Of a stretch of DNA of 64,000 nucleotides, positions 21,579-33,924 are shown in pieces. The DNA lies in contig JAVDOI010000041.1 of assembly GCA_032191485.1 (NCBI GenBank), forward strand, positions 469,501 through 533,500, given 5' to 3'. Source of the DNA: Leptoclinus maculatus. Its lineage: Eukaryota > Chordata > Actinopteri > Perciformes > Stichaeidae. The position numbers were made by a program, and so were the translations under genes. The notes under the pieces were generated by a model, which ran no database searches, was not told where the DNA came from, and was given only the letters and a program-made list of their open reading frames with translations. Within the stretch, counting starts at the first letter, position 1, and each line of letters opens with the position of its first letter.

Positions 21579-23460
21579 GTAGTTCAAGACTTCAAGTTCC
21601 AGTAGCCCTGGACTGCCAGCCTTGTCAACATTGACATTTAAATGATCTCAACATTAAACTCAGTTTATGCTGGGTTTTCCTTACTTGTAAGGAACATTTG
21701 TTTAGAGTCACTAGTTTGACTCAAGGTTAGAAGACGAGCTTGGAAAGATTCGTTTTCCAATTAAATCTTTTGACAAGACTCTTTGAACCACGTCATGTGT
21801 TTTAGACATTCTGAAGACAATACCTTCAGCTTGGATTCCACAGTCTGACATTTTAACACTGGGCTTACATATATGTATTTTCAATAGGGTTTAGATTACC
21901 CTCAGGCTAGGTATACACATGTGAAAAACCTTAATTATACCTACCAGCTGAAACCCCATACTAATGACTCATGACATTAGGATAAAGATGTGTCCTTTCC
22001 TCCAGGTTAATTAGTTCATATGCATGTAGCAATTGAACTAACTGACACATTTTCATCCTTAATCTTTCATATATCTGTTAGAAAACTGATTAATAGGAAA
22101 AGGGAAGGATGACATGAATAAATAAATACAATAAAATAATGTAAAAGATATAAATTGTGATGAAACATTAAATAAACATACATTGTTGGACCAAATAAGG
22201 TAGAGATGAAACAAACAAAATAAACAGGTGTCCTGTTGTTTTGAGAGACAGTCATTCTGTCCATGTGTCAGTAGTGTATGTTGCTGTTTGTTGAATCTGT
22301 CTGTTCTTAACACAAACCAAACTGTGAACAGAGCTCAGTGTCAGTGTGATAATAGAAAGAGCTGAAACATTATGACCTTTGACCTGTCCAGTGGCTGTAG
22401 AAGCACTCTCTTTGTTGTGGTCAAAGAGAGATATTGTACTATGGAAGTAACAAAAACTGTTACCTGTACAGCTTGTTTAGGGAGGAGCTTGATGCTGGAC
22501 AAAAGAGGAAGTGTCACTGTGACAGTGATGACTGACTGATGATGGATCTGCAGCAGTTTGGTTCCCTGCAGCCGTACACCTGATCACTTGCTTATAGATC
22601 AACTGTAGTTGGTCTCTACTGAACTGAACTGTGCACAGCAATGGATGCACAGATGGTGATGTTGAGGAAGGAGGACGGAGCTGGTCCTGAAAAGAGAAAA
22701 CAAAGTTATTGTAATAAACTGAAGACTGAAACAAAACATGTTTACATGTTACATAATTCACAATAATCAAATACCTTGAATTCTGCTGCAGGGCAGGACA
22801 ACATGCCATTTTCACACAGAGAAGTTTAGGAAGGCTGCATGATGTTCAGCTTCTTCTATATGTTTAGCTCTCTGTGCAGTCCTGAGTGTCTTCACTGTGA
22901 AGTGGAGGGATCACAGAGGAGGAAGACCTGAAGGAAGAAGTTTATATAAATTACAATGTTATACTAGCTGTAACATCAGTGTCATTTAAACTGTTGCATT
23001 AATACAAAGGGAATAAATGAATGAACACACAATTAAAGCAAAACATTGTAACATATGAAAACTATACCTTATGCTCTGTTGTGAAGAAACCTCGACACTG
23101 GCAGGGAGAACACGTGTCTCTGTGGTCCAGCAGTGGTGGGTCCACTGTTGATGAACAGTTGAGATGGTGCTGCAGCATCTGGTCTGTGGTGACATGATGT
23201 CTTGGTTGTTATGAGCTGATCCAGTATCTCAGAGCCAGACAGAAGGTGAGGCAAAGGCAGGCAGGTGTTTTCTCATTCTCTGCTTGGAAGACTGACTGGG
23301 ACAAGCAGGAAGTAAAATGTGTATCTATGTGATCCAACAGTGATAAGTCCTCCGTTGATTGACAGTTCAGTTAGTGCTGCAGTCTCTGGTCTTTTGCAGC
23401 ATATCTTGGTTGCTGTGAGCTGATCCTCACAGTGCTGAAGGAGGTGAGGCCAAGGCTGGC
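21579..23460. other. Spacer, no recognised gene
   Basis: Single-copy in the window. On the - strand a pyrimidine tract plus AG (near 22690) precedes a 68-codon open stretch ending near 22477, which could be an exon, but I find no homology. About 23090-23225 and 23290-23425 are diverged copies of each other (shared GGTTGTTATGAGCTGATCC versus GGTTGCTGTGAGCTGATCC). No strong coding evidence. Confidence 0.4.
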
Positions 23461-23468
23461 AGGTGTCC

Positions 23469-23633
23469 TTACAGAGGACACAGGAGAACTGTGTCTTCTG
23501 TCCATCAGAAAGGAAACTTAGCATTACAGAGGACACGGGAGAACTGTGTCTCCGGTCCATCAGAAAGGAAACTTAGCATTACAGAGGACACAGGAGAACT
23601 GTGTCTCCGGTCCAGGGGAAAGAAAACCTAAAT
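23469..23633. repeat. 55 bp tandem repeat, three units
   Basis: Units start with TTACAGAGGACAC at 23469, 23524 and 23579. The period of 55 is not a multiple of three, so the repeated Cys-x-x-Cys-like peptide it can encode on the - strand changes frame from unit to unit. Confidence 0.8.
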
Positions 23634-23721
23634 GAGTAACAGTCTCTAGCAAGTCCACCCGCCCTGCTAGAGTGTGAAATTGATTGGGATCGAAATGTGG
23701 GGTTTCAGCTGGTAGGTACAC

Positions 23722-23885
23722 CAGAAAGTATGTGTTACATCTAGAACACATACTTTCTGATGTATGTTTGCTACGCTAAATGTTAGCAGCTGTGTACAAT
23801 GTTGTATACAGCTGCTGAAAGAGTTTTGGCCTGTGCATTTATCAACCCTAACCCTAACCCACCCTGATAAATGCACAGGCCAAAA
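23722..23885. repeat. Cluster of three strong hairpins, one with telomere-like loop
   Basis: Hairpin 1: perfect 15 bp arms 23722-23736 and 23745-23759, 8 nt loop. Hairpin 2: 15 bp arms 23785-23799 and 23802-23816 with one G-T pair and a 2 nt loop. Hairpin 3: perfect 21 bp arms 23824-23844 and 23865-23885 around a 20 nt loop, ACCCTAACCCTAACCCACCC, which is vertebrate telomere-type repeat. They lie about 0.5 kb past the stop of the Helentron endonuclease ORF, where the element's 3' terminal hairpin would be expected. Confidence 0.75.
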
Positions 23886-24371
23886 TGTGTTGGCAATATA
23901 GCTTAAAACAATATGGTTACCTGGAAAGAATATTACCCATAATATTGTCCAATACTGTGAAAAGATGATTACCAAACAAAATTCCATTCAACTTACTAAA
24001 TAAAGTCCAACATGTCTTGTGACCGCATAATTAGGTTTCCTTTACGTGAACATTACTCTTGATAAATTAAATCTCTGCAAGTCTGTTATATTCTATACAT
24101 CATTCTCAGTAAACATAGTCATCACAATATACTCTTTTTGAATTTATCATTGTATCTTTCAATCATTTTTTAATCAGAATGTGTCATTAATACATATATC
24201 ACTAACTTTTGTTCATCTCGATTAGTCTATACTTCATTGAGTTATGTTTTATCAACACACTGTTATGCTGTGTTATTTATACACTACATTATAATAAACT
24301 ATTTTCTTAATCTCTGCACTGAAAATATTAGTTTAAGTTTAGTTACAGGTACTTTGCATTTGTCTTGATCT

Positions 24372-25073
24372 TTAAAACTCAGCTGATACCTTTATGGGAC
24401 TGTTAGAGGACATGACACAGTAGACAGGGTTGTGATAACTGTAATAGGTTTTCATCACACCAGAGTGGAGACAATGTTGTGGCTGAGAGATGAAAATGAG
24501 GTCCAGCAGTGTGTTCTTCTCTGTGGTTGCAGTAGTGATGACTTGTGCATATCCCCTGGACTGAAAGAGCTCAAGTATTGGCTTACTTGTGTTGGATAAG
24601 AGATTCTCGTTAAAATCCCCACAGACAATAATGGGGTGACAGTCCATGATCTCCAATGAGTCCAGAAGGCTTCCCAGGTTTGACAGGAATGATCTCACAC
24701 TGTAGTCTGGTGGTCTGTATACAGCTGCAATCAGTGCACTCACTGGGGCTTCAACCTTCAGAGCCACAAACTCAAGATCAGTTACATTATGTATGTACTG
24801 TTTTTCACGCACTTGAATGTGGCTTTTCACATAAACAGCAACTCCACCACCACGTCTGTTGGCCATTTCTGGAACATTTGTGTAGGACAGGTGTCTGTTG
24901 GGTTTGAACATATTGTAGCCCTCTATATGGAGACTGTCTGCAACAAAGGAGCCTTGAAGGTGAGTTTCTGTGAGACACAAAACATCTGCAAGACACAGTT
25001 CATGATGGCTCCTGATGTCATTGACATGAGATGGCAAACCTTCTGTGTTATGGTGAACAATGGTCAGTGTCAT
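24372..25073 (-). CDS. Helentron endonuclease domain (EEP/AP-endonuclease type)
   Basis: A 233-codon frame starting MTLTIVHHNTEGLPSH. It shows the exonuclease-endonuclease-phosphatase motifs: LTETHL (Glu36), AVYRPPDYS (119-127), CGDFNEN (Asp153, Asn155), LLDLIF (Asp191) and YSYHNP (His214, where many family members have Ser-Asp-His). In Helentrons this domain is the C-terminal part of the Rep-helicase polypeptide. Here it overlaps the helicase frame by 26 bp in another frame, so a one-base shift near 25065 has separated it. Confidence 0.85.
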   Translation of the reverse strand: MTLTIVHHNTEGLPSHVNDIRSHHELCLADVLCLTETHLQGSFVADSLHIEGYNMFKPNRHLSYTNVPEMANRRGGGVAVYVKSHIQVREKQYIHNVTDLEFVALKVEAPVSALIAAVYRPPDYSVRSFLSNLGSLLDSLEIMDCHPIIVCGDFNENLLSNTSKPILELFQSRGYAQVITTATTEKNTLLDLIFISQPQHCLHSGVMKTYYSYHNPVYCVMSSNSPIKVSAEF

Positions 25074-27216
25074 GTCTGCTCGATGTCTGTTGGAGTTGAA
25101 GAAGAGGCATCATGTCGTCCAATCTGACTTGTCTCATGGCTCCAGTGATTTCTGGGTTGGCATATATCTTACTCTCATCCAGATCCAGCATGTGCAGTCC
25201 ACTGAGAGACGTCACTCTACTGACAGCTACATAAGCCATGCCAGGTTCAAAAATGTGTTTTAGTGAGACTACAGCTGATGTCCTTGTCATACCTTGAACC
25301 TTGTGTATTGTACAAGCAAAGGCAAGTCTAACAGGAAACTGTCTGCGTACCACTCCTTTCTGTTTCAGATTGTCCTCTGCTCTCTCTACGTACACTAGAT
25401 CATCAGGTCTGCCTGGTGCTCTATTACGGTAATTCATTCCAGCGTTTTCATCATCCATCTTGAGCCCAAGCATAGTGACATGTGCAACACCACTTTGTTC
25501 TGAGGTTATTACCCTGACTAGTGTAGCAAACGATCCATTCACCAATCCTTGAGACACGTCTATGTTTCTGGTGAGCATGACTCGAGCACCTTCAGCTACA
25601 TTCAGTGTATCTGGTAACTCATTTCTGTTTCCTTTGTATGGTTTGGTTTGTCGGGCCATTCTTCCAGTTCGTGGGTCCTTTTTGTAGTCATCTGCGTCGA
25701 TCTTGGTGATATGAGAATGGAGCAGAGCTAATGTTGCTGAGTTGTGTGAATCAACCTGTTTATTAGTTGCAAAGATGTGCAGGACATCAGTTGGACAAAG
25801 TGCTGGTTCAGTGATGGTCTGTGACAACAAAGCTCTGTCTGCTTCAGACAACTTATCTGACTTTCCTTTCACACGGATCCGGTTCAACATCTCTGCAAAG
25901 TTAACATCATCCTTCTGACGCATAATCTCAGTTAGAGTGATCATCTGAAAGTTTTCCTGCCATAGGTCAATCTCACATGGCTCATACATACAGAGGGTCT
26001 TGGACTGTCGCACTGGTGGAAGCTGATAAAAGTCTCCTACAGCTATTACTGACATTCCTCCAAAGGGTCTGTGACTGCCTTTGATCTGTTTCAGTCTCGC
26101 ATCCACATAAGCAAACAGGGGCTTTGACACCATGGACACTTCATCAATGATGAGGATTTCCGCATTTAAAAGTTCTGATCGGACTTCATCCAGTTTGTTG
26201 CCAAGTCCTTGAAATGGAGGTTTCAGACTTCGTGGTAGCTTGAGCAGAGAGTGCAGTGTTGTACCTGATATATTAAATGCTGCAGTTCCAGTGAAAGCAG
26301 TCAACAGGACAGTGGGGTTTGATATGTCAGCCTCCTCAGAATGTCTCGGAAGTTTGCACAGTATCTTAGATGCCTCTGAGTAGATGCATTTAATGAGATG
26401 TGACTTTCCTGTTCCAGCACCACCATTGATGTAATAGAAAAACTGCTCAGAATTTAGGCCACAGACACGCTTTATGCACCAGTCTCTAACTGCATAGAAT
26501 ACACATGCTTGTTTCTGGTTCAGGTTCTGATACATCTGTCGTAACAGTGTGGGGTCTAAGACAGGGGGCTCTCTGACGGCTCTGACTTCTGTTACAGCAT
26601 TATCCTGATTACTGTATTCTGGGACATTCTCTTGTACATTTTCATGATCTGGCTCTCGTGCCTCCAGTTCTTCTATACATTCCAACCTGACCACTTCAGA
26701 TTCTGGCGCCAGATTACACCATTCATCAATCACGCCTCTGTTCTGTTCAAATTCTTCGACTGCATTCTCAATCTCCTCAGTGTTTTTCTCATATTTGTCT
26801 CTGTTTCGTTTCACAATGTGTTTGACATACTCAGGATGGTCAGAACCTCGTAGTTGAACAAGACAACTGTTGTAGAAGGACTCGTACGTGGGGAAATACG
26901 GTCTTTTCAGTTCCTGGTCTGATCGGTGAGGAAGGTACAGTTTCACTAATGTGCCATAGAACTTCTCAGGATATTTTTCCTGTGAGCAGCGGTAAAATCT
27001 GATGATAGCAGGTTTATCGTTTTTCCTCTTTTGCACAAATCCCATCTCATTGAGGAGAGGCAACACATCTTTACCTTTTGTCTGCTGTCCATAGACAATT
27101 CTGCAAGTAGCTGCAAAATCAGCCAAACACATCTCCTCAAACTCTGGTGTTTCAGGTCTGGCTTTGTATTTGTCAGTCAAAGATGTCATCCACACATTTA
27201 CACTTTCTGATGGGAA

Positions 27217-27246
<30 letters not shown>
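25048..27246 (-). CDS. Helentron Pif1-like helicase segment
   Basis: Open for 732 codons. Superfamily 1B motifs: GGAGTGKSH (Walker A, about 275-283), ILIIDEVSMV (motif II, about 364-373), GDFYQLPPV (about 405-413), and ACTIHKVQGMT with AYVAVSRVTSL near the C-terminus. N-terminal residues 17-60 (VWMTSLTDKYKARPETPEFE onward) belong to the Rep-helicase linker. The first 15 or so codons come from the inserted LTR-like block, so the start is not native. The frame ends 26 bp inside the endonuclease region. Confidence 0.9.
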
Positions 27247-29052
<1,806 letters not shown>

Positions 29053-29269
29053 AACAGTTCTCTAGGTAAGACATGGGGCGACTCATTTTCAGTGCGTTGT
29101 CATCTGTCGGTATGAATATGACGCCACGTGAACACTTCTTCATTTTAATGCCACAGGCACGAGTCACACACTCCTGAGCACTGACCTCTCTCTTTTTAGA
29201 GTATGCTTGCATGATTTCCCTCATTTCATCACATTCATTGACGTTGTCTCTGGTGGAGTTCTCAATGAC
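29053..29269 (-). pseudogene. Helentron Rep-helicase linker fragment
   Basis: On the - strand this piece reads VIENSTRDNVNECDEMREIM, KKREVSAQECVTRACGIKMK and RGVIFIPTDDNALKMSRPMS, the conserved Helentron stretch between the two-tyrosine motif and the helicase. It is an island left between two insertions: the 970 bp LTR on one side and the 1.8 kb LTR-like block on the other. Confidence 0.8.
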
Positions 29270-30239
29270 TGTAGCAGAACAGAAATGCACAGAACAGCCC
29301 TTTTCCCACCTGACAGGAAAAGAAGGTGGGGAAAGGGAGGCTATAAATTAGACGCACCTGTGAGCAGGGGGAAGGGGAAAAAGACAATCAACTCACCAAA
29401 GCTGCATGGAGGAACAACCAGAGAGGAGTGAGAGTGTTAATGGAGTTAAAAAAGGTATGATTCAGTTTCTGGACCTGTTAAGCTCACCATAAGAAATAGT
29501 TGACAACGACTAACTAAATCGGAGGAGCAAGGATCCATGAACCAACTGAACACACGGTGCTTTCTTGGAGGACCAGGCCTTACTGGAGGTGTGCTGATCC
29601 CGGGAGCAGGTGGTGGAAGAGAGTCGTGTTCTACTACAGCTTGGACCAGGTTGGGCCTCCTTAACTTCGGGGATTCATCAGCTAAGTCCTTTTAACTGCA
29701 ACTCTCCAGGCTTCTCCTTCTTCTTCTCCTCAAACACTTACACACCCTGAAATGAACTGCCTTCCTCCATACTACAAACAGTGAACTGCCAGATATTCCT
29801 TTAGTTTTGGAACGGACCTACAACCCCCCAACCACACACACACACACACACACCCACACACACACACACACCCACCCACATTCACACATTCACCTGGAGT
29901 CCTCATTCATTTCTATTACTCCATGGACATTTCATTTATATATCTGGACTCGGTCATGTCATCTTTTTGTGTATAATTGTGTATAGAGAAAGAAACTCTG
30001 TTTTGGTTTGATTTATGATTTTGAGTAAACTATAATTGACTGAACTGAAAGACCTTAATTGGTTGAGTTTTGATTATTGTACATTTTGTAGCTGGGTTCG
30101 CAGGCTGGTCGGGTTAGTTCTCTCTCCAACGGTTCACAGTGCTCTTTCTTTATAAAATTGACAGGGTGGAATTCCTACTATTCTCCCGTCTGGAGCCCAA
30201 CGTGCACTGTTGATTAGTTGTGAGAAAACCTACGCTACA
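29270..30239 (+). mobile_element. Solo LTR, 970 bp, inserted in the Helentron
   Basis: Begins TGTAGCAGAACAG and ends CCTACGCTACA, so it has the TG...CA ends of an LTR within the inverted repeat TGTAGC/GCTACA. It is flanked by TGAC on both sides (29266-29269 and 30240-30243), a 4 bp target duplication. Removing the LTR and one TGAC makes the Helentron frame continuous across the site. A TATA-type box GGCTATAAATTAG lies near 29338 on the + strand. A CA-rich tract is at about 29834-29880. There is no internal retroviral coding region. Confidence 0.75.
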
Positions 30240-30465
30240 TGACTGTTTTGAGGTACTCAGAAAGTCCAGATTCCTTTTTGGTTATGTAGCCGGTGAGATA
30301 CATGATGCATGAATATGCATTGAGAATATAACTAACATCAATATTGGCATCCCAGGCTTCAAGTAAATGTGGATTATATCCATTTACCCAGCAGTCTTTT
30401 GGCTCACGTTTCAGTATCACCGCACTGGATTTGTTGATCATATTAAGGCATCGTTTCATACTCAT
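30240..30465 (-). pseudogene. Helentron Rep, two-tyrosine motif segment
   Basis: On the - strand the frame reads SYILNAYSCIMYLTGYITKK. The Tyr pair in MYLTGYI (YxxxY, residues 56 and 60 of the open frame) fits the catalytic tyrosines of a Y2 HUH Rep. It overlaps the preceding Rep frame by 23 bp in another frame, which places a frameshift near 30450. It is then cut off by the solo LTR at 30239. Confidence 0.75.
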
Positions 30466-31792
30466 GGAGTGTTAAGTCACATCGAGCTAGGAGCTGCTGC
30501 AAACTGAGTGAGGCAGTTTCAGGTTCATTCAGCAACAAGTTCAGTGGTTGGAGCTTTGACTTTGCCATTTGCACTTGCAGCGGATCAACGTTCTCACCAG
30601 GTCTCGTTATGATTGTGTTTCTGGCAGGTGGTTTGGGAAATCCAAATCTGCAACCAGAGCTGGGACTTCTGAAACATGTCCTTGAGTGGTTTTTGCTGTG
30701 TATTTGCACTTCTGTTACCTTCTTGTACAGTTCAGGTTGTGAATGTGGGTCAGGCAGCTGAGCTGTGATGTATTTGGACACAAAATCTGACACAATCTGA
30801 TCATCATCCTTCTCAAACACAGGTGCACCTTCTACCCATATGAGACAGTGAATGTGTGGGCTTCCTCTGTGCTGAAACTCAACTCGGTAAAAATAGTCAA
30901 CAACTTTGCCGAGAGGCTGTGCAGGAGATAAGAGCAAATCTCTGAATAACGCCTCAACACGCTTATTAAACATGCGCATTGTTGTCACTGGATTGCTTCT
31001 CAGTATGTCACACTTTGCTGACCAGTCGAGCCCTTCAACATTGACCTCTTCACCTTGCTGTCCTTTTATTGCCTCAATCACTTCAGGCCAACGCATCTCA
31101 GCTGCAGAAAATGTACAAAAGAATGTGGGGGTTCCCAACTGTCTGATCATGGCAAAAAGATCTCTTGTAGTTTTCTCCCAATAAGCTGGTGTTCCTCTCA
31201 GCGGCTGCATTAATCTGACTGCATCTTTATTTCTCACCAGTCTCTCGACCTCTCGTTTATTTTGCAGCATACCAGAAGTTATTGTTCGTCCATCTCTAGT
31301 CAGAGGCTTTCCTTTCCTCAACTGTATTGTCATGCTGGAGGTAGTCAAGTGTATTTCAGTCACAAACTGTGCAAAGAACAAATAATTTGTGTCTCTGGCA
31401 AAACGATCATCAGTACAGAAAAGCCTTGCTTTGAAATAACTGCTGGGTGTTACTTTAATACGTCTCATTTCATCCAGTGTGTTTTGACCTGTAGGGAACT
31501 GTACAGGGAAAGCCATCGCCTCAAGTTTAGGTGTTCTGAAAAAGCCAACAGGACTGTTTCTTTCTGCAGGGGCAACAGAGTAGATTCCTTCACTGAAACA
31601 TAAAATCTCCTCTGAAACATCACATGGCTGAAGACATGATTCTAGAGCAAAACCACCGTTAGTCACCTTCCTGTTCTGCATCATCTCTCTGCTCCTCTGG
31701 TTGTTCACCATCACATGACAACATGTCAATATCCTGCTCACCTTCAGCCTCAGTTTCTGCCTCACACAGTGCACTTTTCTCACACATGTCAA
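30443..31792 (-). CDS. Helentron Rep N-terminal/HUH domain segment
   Basis: Open for 449 codons; the Helitron_like_N domain covers roughly residues 120-330 (SYFKARLFCTDDRFARDTNY to DFVSKYITAQLPD). The HUH metal-binding motif is HIH at residues 313-315 within EFQHRGSPHIHCLIW. In rolling-circle transposition this domain nicks and rejoins single-stranded DNA through the downstream tyrosines. The first 40 or so codons are in the wrong frame for the element: the natural upstream part is the acidic frame 31659-32375, so a frameshift lies near 31665. Confidence 0.85.
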   Translation of the reverse strand: MTCVRKVHCVRQKLRLKVSRILTCCHVMVNNQRSREMMQNRKVTNGGFALESCLQPCDVSEEILCFSEGIYSVAPAERNSPVGFFRTPKLEAMAFPVQFPTGQNTLDEMRRIKVTPSSYFKARLFCTDDRFARDTNYLFFAQFVTEIHLTTSSMTIQLRKGKPLTRDGRTITSGMLQNKREVERLVRNKDAVRLMQPLRGTPAYWEKTTRDLFAMIRQLGTPTFFCTFSAAEMRWPEVIEAIKGQQGEEVNVEGLDWSAKCDILRSNPVTTMRMFNKRVEALFRDLLLSPAQPLGKVVDYFYRVEFQHRGSPHIHCLIWVEGAPVFEKDDDQIVSDFVSKYITAQLPDPHSQPELYKKVTEVQIHSKNHSRTCFRSPSSGCRFGFPKPPARNTIITRPGENVDPLQVQMAKSKLQPLNLLLNEPETASLSLQQLLARCDLTLHEYETMP

Positions 31793-31863
31793 TGTCCATT
31801 AAATCAGCTTCATCATAATCATTCTTATCCATTGTTTCATCCTCATCCTCATCATCATCATCA

Positions 31864-31905
<42 letters not shown>

Positions 31906-32375
31906 TCATCAGGAAGTGTTGGGTCACACAGCTCAGCCTCATCTCTGATAGTTATGTCCTGGTATTGTGGATGAATGTGTTTGAGTTTGTGCAGCGCCTG
32001 CACTAGTTTAGACCAGGTGACAGTCTGGAACAGCTGATGACCTTTGTAACACAATCGTCTCTTCAGTTTCACTCTCATGACCTGGGACTCACTTCTCAGT
32101 CTGGGTAAGGCTTCCACTGTTTCCTGCACCTCAGACGGGACACAAACCACGTTACCATGTATTGATCTCTGTCTTCCTTTGGGAAGAGGAATAATTTTGG
32201 CAAAGGCTATGCACTTAGCTATGAGATGTCTCTCCAATATGTTGAGATCACACAGTTCAGGTGGAATGTCAGCGAGCTCCAAGTTGTTAGCTACAGCGAG
32301 TGTTGGCATGGCTCCATCTTTAAGATGATTATGGCAGGTGTGACAAATCCACTCTTCCTTCCTCTCATCAGGCAC
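31659..32375 (-). CDS. Helentron DUF6570-like segment with poly-Asp tract
   Basis: On the - strand it begins VPDERKEEWICHTCHNHLK (zinc-binding CHTCH type), then PELCDLNILERHLIAKCIAF, which is typical of the DUF6570 region upstream of Helitron Rep domains in animals. It ends in about 20 consecutive Asp (triplet repeat near 31850-31910) followed by a Glu/Asp-rich tail. The segment just upstream (32376-32850) is the same protein in another frame (GPTYVCTVCHKASFPNQVRP), so a frameshift sits near 32375. Confidence 0.75.
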
Positions 32376-32850
32376 TTTGCACTGTTGTTCATCTCTGCAC
32401 TCCCATCATCACAAACATGGACGTACTTTCCTGTCAGGCATGCTGCAACCATAACTGGATTTTGTACATAGTTTAACCTTTTACAGGGTCTCACTTGGTT
32501 TGGAAATGATGCTTTATGACAGACGGTGCACACATAAGTGGGACCAGCCTTTATTTGTGACCTGAAAACAGATATAGCCTCTTTGATCAAACTGTTGTCA
32601 CTTTCTTCTGTTTGTCTAATTGTCCGTCTGTATTTCCTTTTTATTTTCATGGCACATCTTATGGTATGCATACTCCAATATGTAGGATTGTTTTTATATC
32701 TGTCTTGCATTATTTTTTTCATTAGTTGTCTGTGTCTTACCCTGAATGCTTGGTCATGAGCATAACGCTGAGTGATATGAGATCTCTTCTTCTGTCTAAA
32801 CTCTACGCTTTCTTTATATCGAGCAGTGAAGCACTGTTTTTTTTTCAGTC
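32376..32850 (-). pseudogene. Helentron N-terminal segment (continuation across Ngaro)
   Basis: Codes for ARYKESVEFRQKKRSHITQR and GPTYVCTVCHKASFPNQVRP, the zinc-knuckle-bearing region before DUF6570. It is the direct continuation of the repeat ORF at 38169-39197, whose last codons (MARYRDDTDF) abut the far side of the Ngaro-like insertion. Confidence 0.75.
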
Positions 32851-33254
32851 TTTCACTAACAAGGACCACACCAATAACAGTATGAGTTTCGAGAGGTTTA
32901 TTGCATCGTGGAATGATTGTTAGATTCGAGAAGCGGAAGGGGTTGAGGGATGAAGGGGAGTAGGGTAGAGGGATGATGGGATGTGGGGTAGGGATGAGGA
33001 GATGAAGGGATGTGGGGTAGGGTCGAGGTAGAGGGATGTAGGGTAGGGGTAGGGGTAGAGGGATGAAGGGTAGAGGGATGAAGGGATGTAGGGTAGGGAT
33101 AAAGAGATGAAGGGATGTAAGGGAGAAGAGGAGGGTTTGTAGAAAGGAGGTTAGGCGGTCGATGGGGGACCGTTGATGTCCGGTGGCTGGAGGGAACTGG
33201 AGACTTATAGGGTGGGGTTTGTCTCTTCGGAAGCTCTGGCGGTGCAGAGTCCCC
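32851..33254 (-). repeat. Ngaro split direct repeat B2
   Basis: 404 bp, matching B1 at 33457-33860 (offset 606). Much of it is a GGGATGTGGGGTAGGG-type minisatellite. An AATAAA poly(A) signal (- strand) lies near its - strand end, about 32900. Confidence 0.9.
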
Positions 33255-33334
33255 CGTAGTTCCTGAAATCCTGCGAGAGAGAGAGAGAGCAAGAGGAGAG
33301 AGAGGATGACAAAAACGGGGTCGGGGGGGAGGGA

Positions 33335-33456
33335 TGTGAAGACGAGAGTCGAAGAGGGAGTGAACGGCGGTTCGTTGTGCTTAAATACTCTGTGCAGAGG
33401 AAATGAGCTGTGTTCTGGGCGTGGCCCTGTTCCTGAACAAAGTTTATGAAACTATA
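33335..33456 (-). repeat. Ngaro split direct repeat A2
   Basis: 122 bp identical to A1 at 38046-38167 (offset 4711). On the - strand it contains GAGTATTTAAGCAC (TATA-like), and short hairpins AGTTT/AAACT and TGTTC/GAACA lie next to its boundary with B1. Confidence 0.9.
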
Positions 33457-33860
33457 TTTCACTAACAAGGACCACACCAATAACAGTATGAGTTTCGAGA
33501 GGTTTATTGCATCGTGGAATGATTGTTAGATTCGAGAAGCGGAAGGGGTTGAGGGATGAAGGGGAGTAGGGTAGAGGGATGATGGGATGTGGGGTAGGGA
33601 TGAGGAGATGAAGGGATGTGGGGTAGGGTCGAGGTAGAGGGATGTAGGGTAGGGGTAGGGGTAGAGGGATGAAGGGTAGAGGGATGAAGGGATGTAGGGT
33701 AGGGATAAAGAGATGAAGGGATGTAAGGGAGAAGAGGAGGGTTTGTAGAAAGGAGGTTAGGCGGTCGATGGGGGACCGTTGATGTCCGGTGGCTGGAGGG
33801 AACTGGAGACTTATAGGGTGGGGTTTGTCTCTTCGGAAGCTCTGGCGGTGCAGAGTCCCC
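33457..33860 (-). repeat. Ngaro split direct repeat B1
   Basis: Direct repeat partner of B2, joined without gap to A2 at 33456/33457. On the - strand it follows the end of the recombinase region. Confidence 0.9.
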
Positions 33861-33924
33861 AAAGATAGCTCCTTAAAGACTGATGCCGATGGGCGTTTCT
33901 GGTGTCGTTCGGATCGGAACGAAC

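Noticed and set aside
31715..31948. + strand Arg/His-rich frame opposite the poly-Asp tract
   Set aside because: Antisense shadow of the Asp-codon repeat.
32851..33860. Simple tandem duplication or assembly stutter at 32.85-33.86 kb
   Set aside because: The A repeat copy 4.7 kb away and the recombinase remnants fit a Ngaro split-repeat structure better than a local stutter.
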